Shown here: one piece after another, positions 27,301-37,034 of the stretch | Layout of the letters: the number at the start of each line of letters is the position of its first letter | How positions within the stretch are numbered: position 1 is the first letter of the stretch | Made by a program: the position numbers and the translations under genes | Notes under the pieces: model-generated | The model's input: the letters and a program-made list of their open reading frames with translations, nothing else | The model's database searches: none | What the model was told of the DNA's origin: nothing | DNA from: Pedobacter namyangjuensis | GTDB taxonomy: Bacteria > Bacteroidota > Bacteroidia > Sphingobacteriales > Sphingobacteriaceae | DNA: 64,000 nt | Assembly (NCBI RefSeq): GCF_003313325.1 | Contig: NZ_QMHQ01000002.1 | Coordinates: 496,001 to 560,000, forward strand | Direction of reading: 5' to 3'

Positions 27301-28227
27301 ATGCTAAAAGCGATTAAAAGCTCAATCATTATATTTTTAATCGTATGCTGTGCAAATACAAAATTAAATGCACAGCATACTTTTACGGTAGATAATAAAC
27401 CTCAGCTTAATCTATATCAAGATACCTTAAAAGCTTTGAGTAACGAAGTGGCAAATGCAACCGACGATATGGATCGTTTTGAAAAAAATGCGCTTTTCAT
27501 CAAAAAACTTACAGTTGCTTTAAAAATCAATAATTCTTTCAATTTTGATTTCGATTCGTTGCAAAGAATTTCCATTTTAAAATCGCCCGATAACTCTTTT
27601 CGTATTATTACCTGGTTTGTACCTACAAACGAAGGAACTTATAAATATTACGGTGCCATACAAATGGGCACTGCTAACGGAACACTTAAATTATTTCCAT
27701 TAATCGACGGCAGCTCTAGCTTGGCAGATACTGATATGATTACTACCAATAAAAATTGGTTGGGCGCACGTTATTACGAAATGATTCCCGTTTTAGTAAA
27801 TGGTAAATCGCCTTATTTTATTTTTTTAGGTTGGAAAGGAAACAATACTAAAACCACTAAAAAAGTAATAGATGTACTATCTTTTGAAAAAGGTGAACCA
27901 GTATTTGGCAAAAACATTTTCCAAACCGTAAAAAATGGCCCACTAAAAAACAGAGTGATTTTCGAATACAACAAACAAAATACAATGACATTAACGGTTG
28001 ACAGAAATGTTAACATGATTGTATTTGACCACTTGGCTCCTTACGATCCTAAAATGGTTGGCAATTTCGAGTATTACGCTGCAGATTTGAGTTTTGACGG
28101 CTATAAACTTAACTGGGGAAAGCTGACTTTAGTTGAAGATGTAGAACTTAAAAACGAACCTTCTGCTAACGATGATTTCTATGGAAAACCCGTAAAAGCA
28201 TCAACAGTTATCCTTAAGAGAAATTAA
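27301..28227 (+). CDS. Secreted protein of unknown function
   Basis: The 308-residue protein has a signal peptide (ending TKLNAQ). The mature part is a mixed alpha/beta protein with DSLQRISILKSPDNSFRIITWFVP, YYGAIQMG and LFPLIDGSSS-type segments. I do not recognise a family. It starts 22 bp after the thiolase stop, so it may share its transcript. A periplasmic location is likely. Confidence 0.82.
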   Translation: MLKAIKSSIIIFLIVCCANTKLNAQHTFTVDNKPQLNLYQDTLKALSNEVANATDDMDRFEKNALFIKKLTVALKINNSFNFDFDSLQRISILKSPDNSFRIITWFVPTNEGTYKYYGAIQMGTANGTLKLFPLIDGSSSLADTDMITTNKNWLGARYYEMIPVLVNGKSPYFIFLGWKGNNTKTTKKVIDVLSFEKGEPVFGKNIFQTVKNGPLKNRVIFEYNKQNTMTLTVDRNVNMIVFDHLAPYDPKMVGNFEYYAADLSFDGYKLNWGKLTLVEDVELKNEPSANDDFYGKPVKASTVILKRN

Positions 28228-28305
28228 TTTTGATACTTGCCGTGGTTTTAACACTTGCGAGAACAAGTTGATGTGCCTATATTGCGCCTTGCAAATTTTT
28301 AATCT

Positions 28306-29967
28306 ATGCCAACAGCAACTTCTACCAAACATCCTAAAGGTTTAAAGTTTCTTTTCCTCTCAGAAATGTGGGAACGTTTCGGATACTACCTGATGATTGG
28401 AATTTTTACCCTTTACCTTAAAGATGTAAAAGCTGGCTTCGCAATGACTGAAGCAGAATCTGCAGACCTTTATGGAACTTTCATTGCCCTAGTATTTTTA
28501 ACACCGTTTCTAGGTGGCTTAATTGCCGATAGATATTTAGGCTACGCTAAATCCATCATCATTGGCGGTGTTATGATGGGGGTTGGTTACTGTCTAATGG
28601 GTGTACACAGCTTGCCAATGCTATATTTAGCAATGACGCTGGTAATTTTTGGTAACGGATTTTTTAAACCTAACATCTCTACCCTACTCGGTAATATTTA
28701 TTCTACACCAGAATACCAAGATAAAAAAGACGACGGATACAACATTTTTTACATGGGTATTAATGTTGGTGCTTTTATTTGCAACTTTTTTGGCGCAGCG
28801 CTTTACATTATGCTGGGTTGGGAATATGCATTTTTAGCAGCAGGTGTTGGTATGTTCATAGGTGTAATTGTTTTTATATCAGGCTTAAAACACTACAGAG
28901 CTTTTGACGTAAAAAAAGGAGTCGCCGAAGGCGATATGTCGTTCTTGAAAATTACGTTGTTAATCTTACTCCCTTCTGTTATTGCTGGCGTTATAGGCTG
29001 GATTTTACCAAGCAAAATTTTAGGTCATCCATTAGTTGGTTCTACTTCTACTGACGCATTTATATTTGCTTGTTTACCCGTAATTTATTTCTATAGCACG
29101 CTATTTTTCAAAGCCAAAAAGGAAGAAAAAAGACCAATTGCAGCGCTGCTAACAATTTTCGCAGTAGTAATTCTCTTCTGGGCAGTTTTTAAACAAAACG
29201 GAACTGCCTTAACCACTTGGGCTGATCGATATACCGATAGAGAAGTCAGCAACCCAACTGCTAAAGCAACATTCTCAACTTTAAGCTTATCTCAAACTTT
29301 AACTTATAAAAAAGATAGTATTCCTTTGTACGACGAAGCTTTTAGATTACAAAAACAAGATGGCGTAGTGCAAAAAGAGTTTAACTATCCTACTTATTTT
29401 AAAAACATACCACAAGAAAAACTACCTCAAGAAAATAGCACAGTTGATTTGTGGGCTACTAACCTAACGCAATCTATTAATCCGGCTTGGGTAATTTTGT
29501 TAACACCATTAGTTGTTGCATTTTTTACTTGGCTACGTAGACGAAATAGCGAACCAAGTACAGCAACCAAAATCATTTTTGGGGTATTTATATCGGCAAT
29601 TTCTGTATTGGTTATGGTTAGCGCAGTTTACGTAGGCAATAACGGCGCAGAAAAAGTATCTGTACTTTGGCTTATGGGAACCTATGGAATTATTACCATC
29701 GGTGAATTATTTTTAAGTCCGATGGGATTGTCTTTAGTATCAAAACTTAGTCCGGTTAGAATTACCTCATTAATGATGGGCGGTTGGTTTTTAGCAACTT
29801 CAATTGGCAATAAGCTCTCTGGCGTTTTATCCACTTTGTGGGATACCTATGATGACAAAGCAAACTTCTTTTGGGTAAACTTCTCTTTATTGATGGGTTC
29901 GGCAATTATAGGATTTGTTTTGTTGAAATGGCTTAACGGAATAATGAAAGAATACGGAATTAAATAA
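28306..29967 (+). CDS. POT family proton-coupled oligopeptide transporter (1)
   Basis: The 553-residue MFS protein has about 14 membrane helices. The POT signature is visible at the start (FLSEMWERFGYYLMIGIFTLYL, the ExxER-type proton motif). FGNGFFKPNISTLLGNIY (the second PTR2 signature) and the late GELFLSPMGLSLVSKLSP segment follow. It contains a long extracytoplasmic insertion (about 305-390). It imports di- and tripeptides with protons. A close paralogue follows at 30025. Confidence 0.95.
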   Translation: MPTATSTKHPKGLKFLFLSEMWERFGYYLMIGIFTLYLKDVKAGFAMTEAESADLYGTFIALVFLTPFLGGLIADRYLGYAKSIIIGGVMMGVGYCLMGVHSLPMLYLAMTLVIFGNGFFKPNISTLLGNIYSTPEYQDKKDDGYNIFYMGINVGAFICNFFGAALYIMLGWEYAFLAAGVGMFIGVIVFISGLKHYRAFDVKKGVAEGDMSFLKITLLILLPSVIAGVIGWILPSKILGHPLVGSTSTDAFIFACLPVIYFYSTLFFKAKKEEKRPIAALLTIFAVVILFWAVFKQNGTALTTWADRYTDREVSNPTAKATFSTLSLSQTLTYKKDSIPLYDEAFRLQKQDGVVQKEFNYPTYFKNIPQEKLPQENSTVDLWATNLTQSINPAWVILLTPLVVAFFTWLRRRNSEPSTATKIIFGVFISAISVLVMVSAVYVGNNGAEKVSVLWLMGTYGIITIGELFLSPMGLSLVSKLSPVRITSLMMGGWFLATSIGNKLSGVLSTLWDTYDDKANFFWVNFSLLMGSAIIGFVLLKWLNGIMKEYGIK

Positions 29968-30024
29968 TTTTTTATAAACTGCTTTTGCAGCTAAATAATA
30001 ACACACAAACCCTAAACTAAAAAA

Positions 30025-31611
30025 ATGGCAGTAGAAAACTCTTCCAGCCTGAGCCAAGATCAGGTATTAGATTTACACCTAGAAAATAATGGTGTAGCAA
30101 CCGACAAGCTGATTAACCACCCGGTTGGTTTATTTGTACTTTTCTTTACAGAAATGTGGGAAAGGTTTAGTTATTACGGAATGAGAGCTTTATTAGTACT
30201 CTTCTTAGTAAGCGAAGCCAGTAAAGGCGGTTGGAATTGGACCAGACCAGAAGCATTAAGTTTATATGCTTGGTATACAGGATTGGTTTATTTAACTCCG
30301 ATTCTGGGCGGTTTAATTGCTGATAAATTGACCGGTTACCGCAAAGCAGTAATTTTAGGCGCTTTAATTATGACATTGGGGCATGCTGCAATGGCAATGG
30401 AGGGTATTAATATGAACTTCTTTTACCTAGGACTTGTGTTGATGATGGCTGGAAATGGTTTATTTAAACCAAATATTTCCTCGATGGTAGGTCAATTGTA
30501 CCCAGCTATTAGCGATAAAAAAGACGCAGCATATACCATTTTTTACATGGGTATTAATTCGGGCGCATTTTTAGGTATTTTAATGTGCGGTTATGTTGGT
30601 GAAAAAATAGGCTGGCACTGGGGCTTCGGTTTAGCCGGCATTTTTATGTTCTTTGGAATGTTGCAGTTCTATTTCGGTCAAAAAATATTTGGCGTGATAG
30701 GTTCGGCATTAAATACGGTTACTAAAAAAGTAGAATCTAAAGTAGAAGAATTACCAGCAAAAGTTGTTAGCGAAAGGCTATTAGTAATTTTCGTATTGTC
30801 GATATTTACGATTTTCTTTTGGATGGTTTTCGAACAAGCTGGTGGCTCTATGACCATCTTTGCAAAGGATTATACTTTGAGAACATTAGATGGTAGCGCA
30901 GGCACTATTTTTAAATGGGCAGACGCAGCATTAACCATTTTCCCTCTTCTTGCAGTATCGGTAGTTTTATTTGGTCTAGCTAAACAAATTTTTGCCAAGT
31001 ATCCGGCTACGATTATTTTTACAGCACTAAGTTTTGTAATTATCTGGGGTCTTGCCATTTGGAAAGTGCAAAAAGAATTTACAGCAGTCGGAACCGAAGT
31101 ACCTGCATCTTGGTTTGGTATCCTTAACTCTTTCTTCATTGTCTCTTTAGCACCATTCTTCTCTAAATTATGGGAAACTAAATTCAATCCATCAGGACCA
31201 GTTAAATTTGGATTAGGGTTGGTATTTGTAGGTTTAGGGTTTGCAGGTTTAGCATACGGCGGAAAAGATATCGCAGCTGGAGCATCAGTTGCTCAGGTTA
31301 GCATGTTTTGGTTAATCTTCGCGTATTTCTTCCATACAGTTGGTGAGCTTTGCGTTTCTCCTGTTGGGCTATCGTACGTTAGTAAACTTGCACCAGCTAA
31401 ATTAGTTGGTTTAATGTTTGGTGTTTGGTTTACCTGTACAGCTATAGGTAATTGGTTAGCTGGTAAAACTGGTGGCTTAATTGATAAAATTAGCACAGAA
31501 TATTCTATATCAACATTCTTCTTAATATTCACCATTATTCCAATTGTTGCAGGTTTATTATTATTCGCTTTAAACCCACTACTAAAAAAATGGATGAACG
31601 GTGTTCATTAA
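30025..31611 (+). CDS. POT family proton-coupled oligopeptide transporter (2)
   Basis: The 528-residue MFS transporter is a paralogue of the gene 57 bp upstream. It shows FTEMWERFSYYGMRALLVLFLV, AGNGLFKPNISSMVGQLYP and GELCVSPVGLSYVSKLAPAK. Its middle region is shorter than that of its neighbour. The tandem pair probably differs in peptide preference. A terminator follows 19 bp after the stop. Confidence 0.95.
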   Translation: MAVENSSSLSQDQVLDLHLENNGVATDKLINHPVGLFVLFFTEMWERFSYYGMRALLVLFLVSEASKGGWNWTRPEALSLYAWYTGLVYLTPILGGLIADKLTGYRKAVILGALIMTLGHAAMAMEGINMNFFYLGLVLMMAGNGLFKPNISSMVGQLYPAISDKKDAAYTIFYMGINSGAFLGILMCGYVGEKIGWHWGFGLAGIFMFFGMLQFYFGQKIFGVIGSALNTVTKKVESKVEELPAKVVSERLLVIFVLSIFTIFFWMVFEQAGGSMTIFAKDYTLRTLDGSAGTIFKWADAALTIFPLLAVSVVLFGLAKQIFAKYPATIIFTALSFVIIWGLAIWKVQKEFTAVGTEVPASWFGILNSFFIVSLAPFFSKLWETKFNPSGPVKFGLGLVFVGLGFAGLAYGGKDIAAGASVAQVSMFWLIFAYFFHTVGELCVSPVGLSYVSKLAPAKLVGLMFGVWFTCTAIGNWLAGKTGGLIDKISTEYSISTFFLIFTIIPIVAGLLLFALNPLLKKWMNGVH

Positions 31612-31630
31612 AATATTTTAACATCATTTA

Positions 31631-31665
31631 ACCAAAAGCCCGCAAAGAAATTTCGGGCTTTTGGT
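31631..31665 (+). terminator. Terminator after the POT transporter pair
   Basis: A 12-bp stem (ACCAAAAGCCCG and its complement) with an 11-nt loop is followed by TTTTTA. Confidence 0.88.
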
Positions 31666-31724
31666 TTTTAATAGCTATTTTCGCCATCCAAACCGAAATC
31701 GTAAAATCAACAACCAAATCTAAA

Positions 31725-32474
31725 GTGTCAGATAGCTTAGTTATTATCCCTACGTATAACGAAAAAGAAAATATCGAAAAGATTATTCGCAAGGTGTTTT
31801 CTTTAACCTTTCCTTTTGAATTGTTGATTATAGATGATGGTTCTCCCGATGGTACGGCAGGTATTGTAAAGCGATTGCAGGAGGAATTCCCAACTCAATT
31901 ACATTTAGAGGAAAGAAGTGGCAAATTGGGATTAGGTACAGCTTACATTCACGGATTTAAGTGGGCTTTAACAAAAGGCTACGAGTACATTTTTGAAATG
32001 GATGCCGATTTTTCGCACAACCCAGAAGATTTAGTAAGGTTGCGTGGTGCTTGTTTACCAACTAGCGAATTTGTAAACGGCGGTGCAGATGTTGCAATAG
32101 GTTCTAGATATGTTAAAGGGGTAAACGTTGTAAATTGGCCAATGGGACGTGTTCTGATGTCTTATTTCGCATCAATGTACGTTAGGTTAATAACAAGAAT
32201 TAACATTCAAGATGCTACCGCCGGCTTTAAGTGTTATCGCAGAATCGTTTTAGAAACTATCCCGATGGATAGAATTAGATTTGTAGGTTACGCTTTTCAG
32301 ATAGAAATGAAATTTACTGCCATCAAATTTGGTTTTAACGTTGTTGAAGTACCGATTATTTTTACCGACAGAACCGAAGGAACTTCTAAAATGAGTACAA
32401 GAATATTTAGAGAAGCCTTTTTAGGCGTAATTCAAATGAAGATTACCAGTTGGTTTAGAAACTACAAGCGTTAG
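31725..32474 (+). CDS. Polyprenol-phosphate mannosyltransferase-like GT2 enzyme
   Basis: The 249-residue single-domain GT-A glycosyltransferase resembles dolichol-phosphate mannose synthase. It has VIIPTYNEKENIEKI, LLIIDDGSPDGTAGIV, the DAD metal site in FEMDADFSHNPEDL, and the QDATAGFKCY and GYAFQIEM motifs. It lacks the C-terminal membrane helices of some relatives. The product would be a lipid-linked sugar donor for envelope glycans. It has its own promoter region after the POT terminator. Confidence 0.93.
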   Translation: MSDSLVIIPTYNEKENIEKIIRKVFSLTFPFELLIIDDGSPDGTAGIVKRLQEEFPTQLHLEERSGKLGLGTAYIHGFKWALTKGYEYIFEMDADFSHNPEDLVRLRGACLPTSEFVNGGADVAIGSRYVKGVNVVNWPMGRVLMSYFASMYVRLITRINIQDATAGFKCYRRIVLETIPMDRIRFVGYAFQIEMKFTAIKFGFNVVEVPIIFTDRTEGTSKMSTRIFREAFLGVIQMKITSWFRNYKR

Positions 32475-32496
32475 TTGGCTGTTAGCTTTTTATAAA

Positions 32497-33681
32497 CTAC
32501 AGATTTTGAGCAATTACAAATCCGCTTGCCCAGGCCCACTGAAAATTGTAACCACCAAGCCAACCTGTAACGTCCATACACTCGCCACCAAAGTACAAAC
32601 CTGGTATTTTTTTACATTCTAAGCTTTTAGAAGACACTTCATTGGTGTCAATTCCACCACGCATAACCTCTGCCTTATCGTAACCCTTATCGCCGGCTGG
32701 CTTAACTTTAAAAAAATGTATGGTTTGATTAACCAATTCTATTTCAAGTTTGGTCAAATCTGCAACAGTTTTGTTTAAAGGTAAAAACTTGCCTAGCGCT
32801 TCTGTAAATTTCTTTGCATAAAAACGGTTTAACAAGGTTGATATAAGTATTTTACCATTGTTTGCTCTTTCTGTATCAATAACTTCAACTATGTTTTGAT
32901 TGGGTAATAAATTGATGTTAAAAGCCTCGCCCCTACGCCAGTAAGAAGAAATCTGTAAAATAGCAGGTCCACTTAAGCCCCAGTGTGTAAATAAAATATT
33001 TTCCTCGAAAGAAATTTCGTCGTTGCTTACCTCGCAAAAAACCGAGTTGCCAGACAGTTGAGCATACCATTCTTCGTCTTTTCCAGTAATGGTTAAGGGA
33101 ACTAAGGCAGGCGCCGTATCTACAATATTTAAATCGTTATTTCTTGCAAAACGCAAAGCGAAATCAGTAGCGCCCATTTTAGGTATCGGTAAGCCACCAC
33201 TCGCAATTACAACTTTATGTGCTTCAATCGTTTTGGTTTTATCACCAATTAAATAAGAAACTTTAAAACCATTAGCAGTTTTTTCAATTGTTTTAACCTC
33301 GGCGTTGCACAATATTTTTTGTTCCATTTCCTCGCAAAGCGAAGTAAAAACTTCTACAATGTCTTTTGCATTTTTATCATCCGGAAATAGCTGTCCTAAA
33401 GTTTTCTCCTTTCCAATAATACCGTAGGTTTCAAAAAAACCGATGGTATCTTCAACCGTCCATTGTTTAAAAGCAGATTTTAGAAAATGTGGGTTAGCCG
33501 AAATAAACTGGTCGGCACTAGCCCATTGGTTAGTATAATTGCATCTTCCACCGCCAGAAATTAGGATTTTTGCACCAGGCTTGCTGTTTTTTTCTAACAA
33601 AACAACCTTCTTTCCCAAATAGCCTGCTTGCACAGCACACATTAACCCGCAGGCACCCGCCCCTATTATAATTGCATCCAT
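32497..33681 (-). CDS. BaiN/HI0933-like FAD-dependent oxidoreductase
   Basis: The 394-residue flavoprotein has an N-terminal FAD site (IIIGAGACGLMCAVQAGYLG), then GAKILISGGGRCNYTN, the family's most typical motif, and a C-terminal GLYFGGECMDVTGWLGGYNFQWAWASG segment. Members are annotated as aminoacetone oxidase-like or BaiN-like. The reaction in this organism is unknown. It is convergent with the GT2 gene and divergent from purK. Confidence 0.92.
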   Translation of the reverse strand: MDAIIIGAGACGLMCAVQAGYLGKKVVLLEKNSKPGAKILISGGGRCNYTNQWASADQFISANPHFLKSAFKQWTVEDTIGFFETYGIIGKEKTLGQLFPDDKNAKDIVEVFTSLCEEMEQKILCNAEVKTIEKTANGFKVSYLIGDKTKTIEAHKVVIASGGLPIPKMGATDFALRFARNNDLNIVDTAPALVPLTITGKDEEWYAQLSGNSVFCEVSNDEISFEENILFTHWGLSGPAILQISSYWRRGEAFNINLLPNQNIVEVIDTERANNGKILISTLLNRFYAKKFTEALGKFLPLNKTVADLTKLEIELVNQTIHFFKVKPAGDKGYDKAEVMRGGIDTNEVSSKSLECKKIPGLYFGGECMDVTGWLGGYNFQWAWASGFVIAQNL

Positions 33682-33794
33682 TTTTATTGAAGCTTATGGC
33701 TAAAACGCAAAAGCTTTAGAGCGCCAAAGTTAGCAAGTTTAGTCGGTAATAGTTGTAGAATTAATTGCTAATAGCCTCCGACAGCAGCGGTATA

Positions 33795-33831
33795 CTTTTG
33801 GCAACAAAAACTTTTTAAGTTTTGCCAAAAG
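33795..33831. repeat. Inverted repeat between two divergent genes
   Basis: CTTTTGGCAA and TTGCCAAAAG enclose an inner AAACTT...AAGTTT stem, giving a long hairpin with a 3-nt bulge. It lies between the starts of the flavoprotein gene and purK, where a terminator is not expected. It may be an operator or a transcript leader structure. Confidence 0.5.
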
Positions 33832-33959
33832 ATAAAGCGAATGGCGGGAACAAATATAGATAGTTGCACCTTACTTGCGCTTCTGTAAAAAACACCAATA
33901 AAAACCCATTCGGCTCTTATTTTTTGCTATTTTTGCGACATAACAATCTTTTTTAAGCA

Positions 33960-35099
33960 ATGGCAAAACAGATAAGCGAATTAAAACTGGGTATATTAGG
34001 TGGCGGACAACTGGGCAGAATGCTGATTCAGGAAGCAATTAACTATAACTTAACTACGCTGGTTTTAGATCCAGATGCTGATGCACCTTGCAAGCACATT
34101 GCCAATAAATTTGAATGTGGTTCGATAACTGATTTTGATACGGTTTACAACTTTGGCAAAAAGGCAGACATTATTACCATTGAAATTGAAAAAGTAAATA
34201 TCGAGGCTTTAGAACAACTTGAAAAAGAAGGAAAACAGGTTTTTCCGCAAGCTAGGGTAATTCGGTTAATTCAGGATAAAGGTATACAAAAGCAGTTTTT
34301 TAAGGAAAACGATATCCCAACTGCGCCATTTCAATTGGTAAACTCCAAAGAAGAGATGTTAAATTCGGCATTCTCTTACCCTTACATTTTAAAACAACGT
34401 AGAGATGGTTACGATGGCAAAGGTGTAATGAAAATTAATACTGCTGCTGATGTTGAAAATGCTTTTGATGCTCCGTCGCTAATTGAAGAATTGGTAGATT
34501 TTGACAAGGAAATTGCTGTAATTGTTGCTAGAAATGCCAAAGGCGATATGAAAACCTTTCCGATGGTTGAAATGGAATTTAATGCCGAGGCGAACTTGGT
34601 AGAATTTTTAATTTCGCCTTCTACTTACCCAGAATCGATACAAGAACGAGCAGAAAAAATTGCTGTGGACATTGCAACAGCTTTAAACATAACAGGCATT
34701 TTAGCAGTAGAAATGTTTGTGACTAAAAACGGAGAAATTTTGGTTAACGAATTGGCTCCACGTCCACATAACAGTGGTCACCAAACAATTGAAGGCAATT
34801 ATGTTTCGCAGTTTGAGCAACATTTGCGTGCTATTTTTAATTTACCTTTAGGCGATACTCGTTCAATTAGCAATGCTGTAATGATTAACCTACTAGGTGA
34901 AAAAGGACACGATGGTGTTGCCAAATATGATGGGTTAGAAAAAATAATGGCCATTGATGGTGTTTATGTTCACTTATATGGTAAAAAATACACTAAGCCG
35001 TTTCGTAAAATGGGGCACGTTAGCGTTGTAGATCAAAACAGAGACCATGCTATTGAAAAAGCCCGATTTGTGCAACAAACTTTGAAAGTTATATCTTAA
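33960..35099 (+). CDS. purK: N5-carboxyaminoimidazole ribonucleotide synthase
   Basis: The 379-residue ATP-grasp enzyme starts with LGILGGGQLGRMLIQEA and has the ATP-grasp core PYILKQRRDGYDGKGVMKI and VNELAPRPHNSGHQTIEG. It converts AIR, ATP and bicarbonate to N5-CAIR in purine synthesis. purE follows in the same direction, so the two sequential steps are encoded together. A near-match -7 box (TATTTTTG) lies upstream. Confidence 0.97.
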   Translation: MAKQISELKLGILGGGQLGRMLIQEAINYNLTTLVLDPDADAPCKHIANKFECGSITDFDTVYNFGKKADIITIEIEKVNIEALEQLEKEGKQVFPQARVIRLIQDKGIQKQFFKENDIPTAPFQLVNSKEEMLNSAFSYPYILKQRRDGYDGKGVMKINTAADVENAFDAPSLIEELVDFDKEIAVIVARNAKGDMKTFPMVEMEFNAEANLVEFLISPSTYPESIQERAEKIAVDIATALNITGILAVEMFVTKNGEILVNELAPRPHNSGHQTIEGNYVSQFEQHLRAIFNLPLGDTRSISNAVMINLLGEKGHDGVAKYDGLEKIMAIDGVYVHLYGKKYTKPFRKMGHVSVVDQNRDHAIEKARFVQQTLKVIS

Positions 35100-35120
35100 G
35101 GGTAAAGCAATCAAAGAAAA

Positions 35121-35157
35121 GAGCAAAGATAAAGGAGCAAAGAATTAAGAGCAAAGA
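35121..35157. repeat. 14-nt-period purine-rich repeat between purK and purE
   Basis: GAGCAAAGA occurs three times, at 35121, 35135 and 35149, exactly 14 nt apart, inside a wider run of AAAGA-type purine sequence (35103-35180). The strand is almost free of C and T. The purpose is unknown; slippage is the simplest origin. Confidence 0.6.
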
Positions 35158-35227
35158 CTAAAGATAAGGGACCAAAAATAAATACGAAACGTTGGTTAAT
35201 TATCAAAACCAACAAAAAACTAATAGA

Positions 35228-35710
35228 ATGAAAATAGGCATAATAATGGGTAGCAAATCTGATTTAAACATCATGAACGATGCTGCTGAGATTTGTAAAG
35301 AGTTTGGTGTAGAATTTGAAATGACGGTTGTTTCTGCCCACCGAACGCCAGACCGCATGTTTAATTATGCTAAAGAAGCGGCACAGAGAGGAATCAAAGT
35401 TATTATTGCTGGTGCTGGCGGCGCAGCGCATTTGCCAGGCATGGTTGCTTCAATTACTACTGTTCCAGTAATTGGCGTCCCAGTAAAGTCTTCAAATTCT
35501 ATTGATGGTTGGGATTCTATCTTATCGATTCTACAGATGCCAAATGGTATTCCGGTAGCTACTGTTGCTTTAAACGCAGCTAAAAATGCTGGTTTACTAG
35601 CCGTTCAAATTTTATCAACCGCTGATGAGCGTTTGGTGGCTAAAATGCAAGCGTACAAAGACGAGCTTAGAAAAAAAGTTGAAGAGAGCGCCGCGTCTAT
35701 GGCTGGTTAA
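35228..35710 (+). CDS. purE: N5-carboxyaminoimidazole ribonucleotide mutase
   Basis: The protein has about 160 residues when read from the ATG at 35228, which gives the standard N-terminus [16 protein letters not shown]. The motifs [35 protein letters not shown] and VPVKSS are those of class I PurE, which moves the carboxyl of N5-CAIR to carbon. It works in series with PurK encoded just upstream. Confidence 0.97.
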   Translation: MKIGIIMGSKSDLNIMNDAAEICKEFGVEFEMTVVSAHRTPDRMFNYAKEAAQRGIKVIIAGAGGAAHLPGMVASITTVPVIGVPVKSSNSIDGWDSILSILQMPNGIPVATVALNAAKNAGLLAVQILSTADERLVAKMQAYKDELRKKVEESAASMAG

Positions 35711-35733
35711 ATTTTATTTACCTATTTTTAATT

Positions 35734-36048
35734 ATGGAGAAATTGATTACCAAAACCGAAATCTTAAAACAACTTAAATCTAATGAAAAGCAACTATTAG
35801 ATTATGGTGTAAAAGAAATAGGACTTTTTGGTTCTTTTTTAACCAACGACGTTAATTCGAGCAGTGATATCGATTTGTTAGTAGACATAAAAAAGGAAAG
35901 TAAAACGTTCAAAAATTTTATGTCTTTAAATTATTTTCTCGAAAAACTATTTGGTCGAAAGGTAGATTTGGTAACAAAACAATCGCTTAGTCCATATATT
36001 GGCCCCCATATTTTAAATTCAGTTGAATATGTTGCACTCTCAAATTGA
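35734..36048 (+). CDS. MntA-like nucleotidyltransferase (antitoxin)
   Basis: The 104-residue minimal nucleotidyltransferase has the motif GSF-x9-SDIDLLVDI, that is GSFLTNDVNSSSDIDLLVD near residues 34-52, with two catalytic aspartates and a downstream VDLV aspartate (KVDLVTKQSL). In the MntA/HepT type VII systems the antitoxin adds AMP to the toxin. It overlaps the HepT-like gene by 20 bp. Confidence 0.9.
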   Translation: MEKLITKTEILKQLKSNEKQLLDYGVKEIGLFGSFLTNDVNSSSDIDLLVDIKKESKTFKNFMSLNYFLEKLFGRKVDLVTKQSLSPYIGPHILNSVEYVALSN

Positions 36049-36382
36049 GTTTTTAAAGCATATCCTAAAAGAATGCGATTACCTCTGGAGTGAAAGTGAG
36101 GAGAACGATTACGAAGATTTTATCAATGATGAACGTTTATCTAAAGCAATTTGTAGAAGCTTGGAAATTATTGGTGAAGCCAGTTCTAAGATAAATCCAG
36201 ATTTAAAAATAAAATATCCTTTAGTTGCATGGAGAGAAATGTCTGATTTAAGAAACAAGATTATACACAACTATTTTGGGATTGATTATGACATCGTATG
36301 GGATGTAGTTATAACGGATATTCCGGAGCTTAAGAGCCAAATTTTGTCAATTGTAAAAGATTTAACTAATCAGCCTACCTAA
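36029..36382 (+). CDS. HepT-like protein (DUF86, predicted toxin)
   Basis: The 117-residue helical protein starts at the ATG at 36029; a TTG two codons upstream is unlikely. It has the HepT RNase-type motif near the C-terminus: DLRNKIIHNYFGIDYDIVW, which is Arg-Asn-x3-His-x-Tyr. The upstream partner is the matching nucleotidyltransferase. Together they form a type VII toxin-antitoxin pair; members may act as tRNA or mRNA nucleases. Confidence 0.9.
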   Translation: MLHSQIEFLKHILKECDYLWSESEENDYEDFINDERLSKAICRSLEIIGEASSKINPDLKIKYPLVAWREMSDLRNKIIHNYFGIDYDIVWDVVITDIPELKSQILSIVKDLTNQPT

Positions 36383-36425
36383 TTTTTATATCCGTTCAAT
36401 CCGCATCAAAATTGAAAATCTCAAA

Positions 36426-36989
36426 TTAATTCAGACTTGGATCCGATGGAAAATTGCTGATATGTGCATAACGAGGTCCTAAATTGATAATTACCTCACG
36501 CCAAAGTTCTTCTTCGTTGCGCTGAAAAATAATATCGGGGTGATAAACATTTGCCACGATCCAAGTATTTTCTTGAATTTCGTCTTTTAATTGCGGAGCC
36601 GACCAACCAGAATAACCTAGAAAAAACTTGATTTCGCTTTCATCAATTGCATTGTTATTCAATAAAATTTTTAAGGTTTCAAAATTACCTCCCCAATAAA
36701 TCCCATCGCCGATAATTTCGCCGCTATTCAACTTATCGTAACACCTATGCACAAAATGTACGGTATCAACCTCAACCGGCCCGCCTATAAAAACACGAAA
36801 ATCTGCTTGCCATAAATCAGGTATCAAATCTTTAAGCAACATATTACTAGGCTGATTTAATATAAAACCTACCGTTCCTTCTTGTTCATGTTCCGTCATT
36901 AAAACTACAGACCGTTTAAAATTCGGATCATTTAAAAAGGGTTCGGAAATTAATAATTTTCCAGATGATGGTTGTACTTCACTTAACAT
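36426..36989 (-). CDS. YqgE/AlgH family protein
   Basis: The 187-residue protein has the family start GKLLISEPFLNDPNFKRSVVLMTEHEQEGTVGFILNQP and, further on, FIGGPV, FLGYSGWSAPQL and EIQENTWI. It is a conserved protein of unknown biochemical role. It is divergent from pdxH, with 45 bp between the two starts. Confidence 0.94.
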   Translation of the reverse strand: MLSEVQPSSGKLLISEPFLNDPNFKRSVVLMTEHEQEGTVGFILNQPSNMLLKDLIPDLWQADFRVFIGGPVEVDTVHFVHRCYDKLNSGEIIGDGIYWGGNFETLKILLNNNAIDESEIKFFLGYSGWSAPQLKDEIQENTWIVANVYHPDIIFQRNEEELWREVIINLGPRYAHISNFPSDPSLN

Positions 36990-37034
36990 TTACGAAATTT
37001 AACAAAAAATTTAAAACTAGACTATTTTCATAAT

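Noticed and set aside
30870..31187. 105-codon minus-strand frame
   Set aside because: It is antisense to the second POT transporter gene.
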